Below the pieces are notes generated by a model. The model ran no database searches and had not been told where the DNA came from. It saw only the letters and a program-made list of their open reading frames with translations. From assembly GCA_902489225.1 (NCBI GenBank), contig CABTZA010000058.1, positions 1 to 9,937 of the forward strand: DNA of 9,937 nucleotides. The letters are read 5' to 3'. This document shows positions 6,125-9,937 of the stretch, piece by piece (position 1 is the first letter of the stretch; the number at the start of each line of letters is the position of its first letter). This stretch comes from an uncultured Collinsella sp. Lineage in GTDB: Bacteria; Actinomycetota; Coriobacteriia; Coriobacteriales; Coriobacteriaceae. A program made the position numbers and the translations under genes.

Positions 6125-7210
6125 ATGAGCGACGCGAACGAGCTCATCTCATTTATCGCGTCGATGTCGGGGGAGGGCAACCTTCGCGTCGAGGAGAACC
6201 TTGGCGAGGGGTATGTCCGCCTCCGCGTTTCGGAGGCCGAGCGGCGCCAGGCAAAGCACGACATTCAGCATGTCGAGGATATCGTCATCGAAATGCTCCG
6301 TAATGCTCGCGATGCCGGCGCCGACAAGGTCTTTCTCGCTACGACCAAGGAAGATGGCGTCCGCACGCTTGTCTTTCTGGATAACGGCTCGGGTGTTCCG
6401 CAGGATATGCAAGAGCGAATCTTCGATGCTCGCGTTACCTCCAAGCTCGAGAGCATGAAGATGGACCGTTGGGGCGTTCACGGTCGTGGCATGGCATTGT
6501 TTTCGATCAAGCAGAACACCGACGAGGCCCGTGTGGTTACGTCCGGTGTCGATCTTGGTTCAGCCTTTAAGGTGAGCGTTGCGGCCGACCGCCTCAGTGA
6601 GCGCGCCGATCAGTCCAGCTGGCCCCAGGCCGTCAAGGATGAGGACGGACGTTATGTCTGTGCTCGCGGTCCGCATAATATTATTCGCGCTGCCTGTGAG
6701 TTTGCGCTCGAGGAGTTGCGTGGTTGCGATGTCTATCTTGGTTCTCCGTCTGAGATTGCCGCGACCCTTTATGCTCAGGCGTCAAGCCGGCTCGATACGT
6801 CGCGTCTCCTGTTTATTGATGACGAGAGCGAGCTTCCGGTTGTCGATCGTTTAGGCCTTGCCTCTGATGCCGAGGACTTTATCCGCATCTGTTCGGGTTT
6901 GGGTCTTGAGATGTCCGAGCGCACGGCACATCGCATTTTGGCAGGGCAGATTAAGCCCGTTCGCGGTGTGACCGCGCGTTTGCTGCGCGAGCGTGATTCT
7001 TCCTCGCATGCGCCGGCTCCTGTCGATCTTGCGAAAGATCGTCGCGGGCTACGTATTGCCAAGGATGACATGGCACAGTTTTCGCGTGCTGTGGAGCGCG
7101 ACTTTAATGACCTTGCCGCCCGGTACTATCTCAACCTTTGCGGCGACCCAAAGATTCGCGTTTCGCGTGATCGAATCACCGTGACCTTCGATCTTGCCAA
7201 AGAGGAATAG
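6125..7210 (+). CDS. GHKL-fold ATP-binding protein of unknown function
   Basis: Predicted soluble 361-residue ATPase of the GHKL (gyrase B, Hsp90, histidine kinase, MutL) superfamily. Bergerat-fold motifs are in order: N box EMLRNARDAGA (E56, N60, D63), G1 box FLDNGSGVP (D86, G88, G90), and G2 box WGVHGRGMALF (G117, G120, G122), preceded by TSK at 105-107 as in the family's ATP lid. No phosphoacceptor histidine or dimerisation domain, no transmembrane segment and no MutL/GyrB transducer domain is apparent, so it is not an ordinary sensor kinase. Residues about 195-361 match nothing I recognise; 245-290 is helical-looking and basic toward its end. The ATG is one base after the rny stop with no clear ribosome binding site of its own, implying translational coupling, and spoVS follows 74 nt downstream. 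In Bacillus this place holds ymdB, to which this gene is unrelated. Function unknown; a role linked to RNase Y or SpoVS is inference from context. Confidence 0.8.
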   Translation: MSDANELISFIASMSGEGNLRVEENLGEGYVRLRVSEAERRQAKHDIQHVEDIVIEMLRNARDAGADKVFLATTKEDGVRTLVFLDNGSGVPQDMQERIFDARVTSKLESMKMDRWGVHGRGMALFSIKQNTDEARVVTSGVDLGSAFKVSVAADRLSERADQSSWPQAVKDEDGRYVCARGPHNIIRAACEFALEELRGCDVYLGSPSEIAATLYAQASSRLDTSRLLFIDDESELPVVDRLGLASDAEDFIRICSGLGLEMSERTAHRILAGQIKPVRGVTARLLRERDSSSHAPAPVDLAKDRRGLRIAKDDMAQFSRAVERDFNDLAARYYLNLCGDPKIRVSRDRITVTFDLAKEE

Positions 7211-7216
7211 TGCCTT

Positions 7217-7234
7217 TACCGAGTCCACTCGGTA
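7217..7234. promoter_or_regulatory. Perfect inverted repeat upstream of spoVS
   Basis: TACCGAG (7217-7223), loop TCCA, CTCGGTA (7228-7234): a perfect 7-bp stem 6 nt after the ATPase stop. No T-tract follows (CGATAAAGTT), so it is a weak terminator. Its right arm overlaps GTACGATAAA, the sequence that also contains the rny -10 element, so it may instead be an operator or part of a spoVS promoter. No convincing -35 is found. Its role is unresolved. Confidence 0.45.
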
Positions 7235-7272
7235 CGATAAAGTTATTGCAGTTAAAACGTACTTTTAAACGC

Positions 7273-7277
7273 AGGAG
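7273..7277 (+). promoter_or_regulatory. spoVS ribosome binding site
   Basis: AGGAG with 7 nt to the ATG at 7285. This fixes the spoVS start and rules out the in-frame GTG at 7210, which would add 25 residues unlike the family. Confidence 0.85.
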
Positions 7278-7284
7278 TTTCTTC

Positions 7285-7602
7285 ATGGATTGCCTGAAGG
7301 TATCAAGCAAATCATCGCCCGCGTCCGTTGCCGGCGCCATCGCCGGCATGGTCAAGGATGGTGTACCCGTCAACATCCAGTGTGTCGGCGCCGGTGCGGT
7401 CAACCAGGCCATAAAGGCCGTGGCTATTGCGCGCGGTTTTTTGATTCCAACCGGATTTGATATTTCCTGCGCGCCCGTGTTCTCCGACATCCTTATTAAC
7501 GGGGAGTCGCGCACGGCCATCCGTCTTTCTATTTACGTTCACCAGATCAATCGAGCTGCTATGGATAACGTCGTCATGGATGATGTTAAGCCTGTGGCAT
7601 AG
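7285..7602 (+). CDS. spoVS: SpoVS-family protein (stage V sporulation protein S homologue)
   Basis: Small Alba-like nucleic-acid-binding-fold protein. In Bacillus SpoVS affects late sporulation and septation; elsewhere its role is largely unknown. The 105-residue product aligns along its first 80-85 residues with the usual 86-residue family: LKVSSKSSPASVAGAIAG (4-21), IQCVGAGAVNQAIKAVAIAR (31-50), GFLIPTGFDISCAPVF (51-66), INGESRTAIRLSI (71-83). Residues about 86-105 (HQINRAAMDNVVMDDVKPVA) are an extra C-terminal tail ending acidic then neutral, beyond the normal end of the family. The start is set by AGGAG 7 nt upstream. It lies 74 nt after the GHKL ATPase gene and follows rny as in Bacillus. 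No spore-specific genes are seen in the window, and SpoVS homologues occur in many non-spore-formers, so the name does not imply sporulation here. Confidence 0.93.
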   Translation: MDCLKVSSKSSPASVAGAIAGMVKDGVPVNIQCVGAGAVNQAIKAVAIARGFLIPTGFDISCAPVFSDILINGESRTAIRLSIYVHQINRAAMDNVVMDDVKPVA

Positions 7603-7642
7603 CTTCTGCTTGCCTCGATTCGCCCCCCTCTCTCCCCATCGT

Positions 7643-7647
7643 TAGGA
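7643..7647 (+). promoter_or_regulatory. miaB ribosome binding site (decides start)
   Basis: TAGGA lies 9 nt before ATG 7657 but only 3 nt before ATG 7651, so the second ATG is the better-spaced start. It is preceded by a C/T tract (7619-7638). Confidence 0.5.
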
Positions 7648-7656
7648 CTTATGCAC

Positions 7657-9027
7657 ATGGACCAGCGTTCCGTACGCGATATTCTTGCCGGTAAAACCTA
7701 CTTTATCCGCACCTTTGGCTGCCAGATGAATCAGCACGATTCTGAGCGCGTGAGCGGTCTGCTCGATTCGTATGGTTGCCTCATGGCGCTCGATCCCGAG
7801 CATGCCGATATCGTTGTCTTCATGACATGCTGTGTGCGTGAGGCCGCCGATACTCGCCTGTACGGTCAGTGCAATTCCTGCAAAAGCCTGCCGCCTTCGC
7901 CTTCGGGCAAGCGCGTGGTTGCCGTTGGTGGTTGCATCGCGCAGCGCGATGGCGAGGGCCTGCTCACCAACGTCGATAACGTCAATGTTATCTTTGGCAC
8001 GCATTCCATCGCGCATGTGGCCGAGCTCATTGCCGAGGCGTTCCTTGACGGCAAGCGTCATATCCGCACCAATGAGCATGAGGATACGGATGCCATGAGT
8101 ATGCCGTGGCACCGTGAGACGCAGTATCACGCCTGGGTGCCCATCATGACGGGCTGCAATAATTTCTGTACCTATTGCATCGTGCCGTACGTGCGCGGTC
8201 GCGAAAAGAGCCGCCCCTTCGAGGAGATTGTCGACGAGGTGACCGGTCTGGTGCGCCAGGGCGTGCGCGAGATCACACTGTTGGGCCAAAACGTTAACTC
8301 ATATGGTCGCGATCTGTTTGGCAAGCCGCGTTTTGCCGATTTGCTGCGCGCGGTGGGCGATACAGGCGTCGAGCGCATCTTCTTTACCTCTTCTCATCCT
8401 AAGGATCTGCTGCCCGAGACCATCGACGCTATGGCCGAGACGCCCGCCGTCATGCCGCAGCTTCACTTGGCCGTTCAGTCGGGCTCCACGCGCATCCTCA
8501 AAGAGATGAATCGCCGTTATACACGCGAGGACTATCTGGGCCTGGTCGATCGCATTCGCAATCGCATGCCCGATATCGCGCTCTCGACCGACATTATCGT
8601 TGGCTTCCCGGGCGAGACTGAAGAAGACTTTGAGCAGACGCTCTCACTTGCCGAGACGGTCCGCTATGCTCAGGCCTATACCTTCATCTATTCCAAGCGC
8701 GCCGGTACCCCGGCTGCAGAGATTGAAGATCCTACGCCGCATGAGGTTATTCTCGAGCGTTTCAACCGCCTGGTTAAGGTTATCGAGACCACGGCACACG
8801 AGTATAACCAGGGTGAGCTTCATACTGTGGTGCCGGCGCTCATTGAAGGTACGAGTAAAAAGAACGATGCGGTGCTGCTGGGTAAGAGTCCCAAGAATCA
8901 AACCGTTCATGCGCCCATTCCCGAGGGATATAGCATCGACCAGCTTGTCGGTAAGATCGTTGATGTTAACGTCGACGTTGCTAAGACGTGGTATTTGTCC
9001 GGCTCCGTTGTGGGCGAGCCGCGCTAA
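7657..9027 (+). CDS. miaB: tRNA-2-methylthio-N6-dimethylallyladenosine synthase MiaB
   Basis: Radical SAM methylthiotransferase converting i6A37 to ms2i6A37 in tRNAs that read UNN codons. The 456-residue product has an N-terminal methylthiotransferase domain whose auxiliary-cluster cysteines are C22 (FGCQMNQHDSE), C58 (TCCVREAA) and C93 (GGCIAQ); a radical SAM core with CxxxCxxC at C167, C171, C174 (GCNNFCTYCIVPYVRGREKSR); LGQNVNSYG (209-217), LHLAVQSGSTRIL (269-281) and DIIVGFPGET (312-321); and a C-terminal TRAM domain from about 385 to 445. NVNSYG and VQSGS distinguish it from RimO. One detail: the second cysteine is next to another (TCCVREAA, where NTCAIRENA-like sequences are common), apparently harmless. 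An in-frame ATG at 7651 would add two residues but has a poorly spaced ribosome binding site. Its stop overlaps the miaA start (TAATG), so the two consecutive enzymes of one tRNA modification are translationally coupled. Confidence 0.96.
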   Translation: MDQRSVRDILAGKTYFIRTFGCQMNQHDSERVSGLLDSYGCLMALDPEHADIVVFMTCCVREAADTRLYGQCNSCKSLPPSPSGKRVVAVGGCIAQRDGEGLLTNVDNVNVIFGTHSIAHVAELIAEAFLDGKRHIRTNEHEDTDAMSMPWHRETQYHAWVPIMTGCNNFCTYCIVPYVRGREKSRPFEEIVDEVTGLVRQGVREITLLGQNVNSYGRDLFGKPRFADLLRAVGDTGVERIFFTSSHPKDLLPETIDAMAETPAVMPQLHLAVQSGSTRILKEMNRRYTREDYLGLVDRIRNRMPDIALSTDIIVGFPGETEEDFEQTLSLAETVRYAQAYTFIYSKRAGTPAAEIEDPTPHEVILERFNRLVKVIETTAHEYNQGELHTVVPALIEGTSKKNDAVLLGKSPKNQTVHAPIPEGYSIDQLVGKIVDVNVDVAKTWYLSGSVVGEPR

Positions 9028-9937
9028 TGGTTTCTCCCGGGGCAGGTCTTTCCGCCGTTGCGATTGTTGGTCCGACGGCGGTAGGTAAGAGTGATGTTGC
9101 CGACCGTTTGGCCGCTCGTCTTTCGTCCGAAGTGCTGTCGTGTGATGCGATGCAAATCTATCGCGGCATGGACATCGGTACCGCAAAGATGGCGCCCAAT
9201 GAATGTACGGCGCCGCTGCGTCTCGTCGACATTGTAGAGCCGGGTGTGGCGTACTCTGCGGCGCTTTATCAGGCTGACGCTCGCGCACATGTTGAACGTC
9301 TCCTTGGTTCGGGTTGCCTGCCGGTTTTTTGTGGAGGTACGGGGCTGTATCTCAAGGCCGCCCTTGATGAGATGGACTTTCCCTCGGGTGAACTTGAGGA
9401 CGATCGCCGTGCGGGCTATCAGGAGCTTGCCGAGCGTATTGGCGAGGAAGAACTGCATGCTCTGCTTGCCGAGCGCGATCCAGAATCGGCTGCTGTTATT
9501 CATCCCCATAACGTGCGCCGTGTGATTCGTGCGCTCGAGATGCATGATGATGGTATCTCCTATGCAAAGCAAAAAAGTCAGTTTAGTGTTCCGCGCGAGC
9601 ATTATCATGCCCTATGGTTTGGTCTGACGCGTAATCGTGAGGTGCTCTACGAGCGCATTAACCTGCGTGTCGATCTGATGTTTGAACAGGGTCTTGTTGA
9701 TGAGGTTCGCGGTCTTATGGACCAGGGGCTGGGAGATGCCCTGACTTCGATGCAGGCAATTGGCTATAAAGAGATCATCGATGCTTTCAATGGCGTGACG
9801 AGCATGGATGAGGCTCGCGAACTCATTAAGATGCGTTCGCGTCGCTATGCCAAACGTCAGCTTTCGTGGTTTAAGCGCGATGACCGTATCGTGTGGTTTG
9901 ATATGGATGAATATACGATCGATGAGGTCGTTGAGGA
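9027..9937 (+). CDS. miaA: tRNA dimethylallyltransferase MiaA (3'-truncated)
   Basis: Transfers the dimethylallyl group from DMAPP to N6 of A37 in tRNAs reading UNN codons, giving i6A37, the substrate of MiaB. The frame runs from ATG 9027, whose A is the last base of the miaB stop, and is still open at the window end, showing 303 residues of the usual 300-320, so little is missing. Visible: P-loop GPTAVGKS (15-22); SCDAMQIYRGMDIGTAK (38-54) with catalytic D40; GGTGLYLKA (103-111); NVRRVIRALE (162-171), a tRNA-binding segment; MQAIGYKEI (242-250); and RRYAKRQLSWFKRD (272-285). The stretch around 115-130, often GL-rich with an 'IP' motif, is acidic (MDFPSGELEDD). No separate ribosome binding site or promoter is seen, so expression should depend on miaB read-through and coupling. 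Confidence 0.95.
   Translation, partial: MVSPGAGLSAVAIVGPTAVGKSDVADRLAARLSSEVLSCDAMQIYRGMDIGTAKMAPNECTAPLRLVDIVEPGVAYSAALYQADARAHVERLLGSGCLPVFCGGTGLYLKAALDEMDFPSGELEDDRRAGYQELAERIGEEELHALLAERDPESAAVIHPHNVRRVIRALEMHDDGISYAKQKSQFSVPREHYHALWFGLTRNREVLYERINLRVDLMFEQGLVDEVRGLMDQGLGDALTSMQAIGYKEIIDAFNGVTSMDEARELIKMRSRRYAKRQLSWFKRDDRIVWFDMDEYTIDEVVE

Noticed and set aside
4456..6264. 602-codon open frame on the minus strand over rny
   Set aside because: It lies wholly antisense to a clear RNase Y with intact domains. Long antisense frames arise from strong third-position G/C bias, and its product shows no recognisable motif beyond low-complexity L/G/V-rich sequence.
7210..7284. Extended spoVS start at GTG 7210
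   Set aside because: It would add 25 residues foreign to the family and read through the inverted repeat and the ribosome binding site of ATG 7285.
7619..7638. C/T-rich tract before miaB as a special regulatory element
   Set aside because: It is a short pyrimidine run in a 50-nt gap with no pairing partner or known motif; too little to support a function.
7642..8289. 215-codon minus-strand frame over miaB
   Set aside because: Antisense shadow of the conserved miaB reading frame with no own motifs.
9024..9608. 194-codon minus-strand frame over miaA
   Set aside because: Antisense to a clear MiaA with all catalytic motifs; the true plus-strand gene is open to the window end.

Overview
The window is a densely packed, all-plus-strand housekeeping region from a moderately GC-rich bacterium with strong G/C preference at third codon positions. 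The gene order rimO - pgsA - pncC(cinA C-terminal) - recA - recX - rny - GHKL ATPase - spoVS - miaB - miaA, the gram-positive type SOS box (CGAAC-N4-GTTCG), RNase Y instead of RNase E, and a SpoVS homologue all point to a gram-positive. The combination best fits a member of the Coriobacteriia (Collinsella-like Actinomycetota). That assignment is inference from content and style, not from a search. The order closely resembles the Bacillus subtilis pgsA-cinA-recA-(pbpX)-rny-ymdB-spoVS-...-miaB neighbourhood.

Region 1 (1-2236): the 3' end of rimO (ribosomal protein S12 methylthiotransferase), then pgsA (phosphatidylglycerophosphate synthase) and pncC (NMN deamidase, stand-alone CinA C-terminal domain). 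They are spaced a few bases apart and close with a perfect 10-bp inverted repeat that may be a terminator. Region 2 (2237-4379): an intergenic stretch with a G/T-rich block and a textbook SOS promoter in which a LexA box sits exactly between TTGACC and TATTAT, driving recA and, 11 nt later, recX. A candidate terminator follows recX.

Region 3 (4378-7210): a consensus-like promoter (TTGACA-N17-TACGAT), a roughly 160-nt leader with two hairpins, then rny and, one base after its stop, a GHKL-fold ATPase of unknown function. The second leader hairpin looks like an intrinsic terminator/attenuator. A short leader ORF ends with its stop codon in that hairpin's loop. The ATPase gene occupies the place that ymdB has in Bacillus. 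Region 4 (7211-9937): a short gap with a perfect inverted repeat, spoVS with a C-terminal extension, then miaB and miaA with overlapping stop/start codons (TAATG). MiaA (truncated by the window end) and MiaB catalyse successive steps in making ms2i6A at tRNA position 37.

Most of this is conserved core genome. The parts worth a second look are the GHKL ATPase coupled to rny and next to spoVS, the structured rny leader, and the regulatory DNA around recA and spoVS. No mobile elements, CRISPR arrays, tRNA or rRNA genes were seen.
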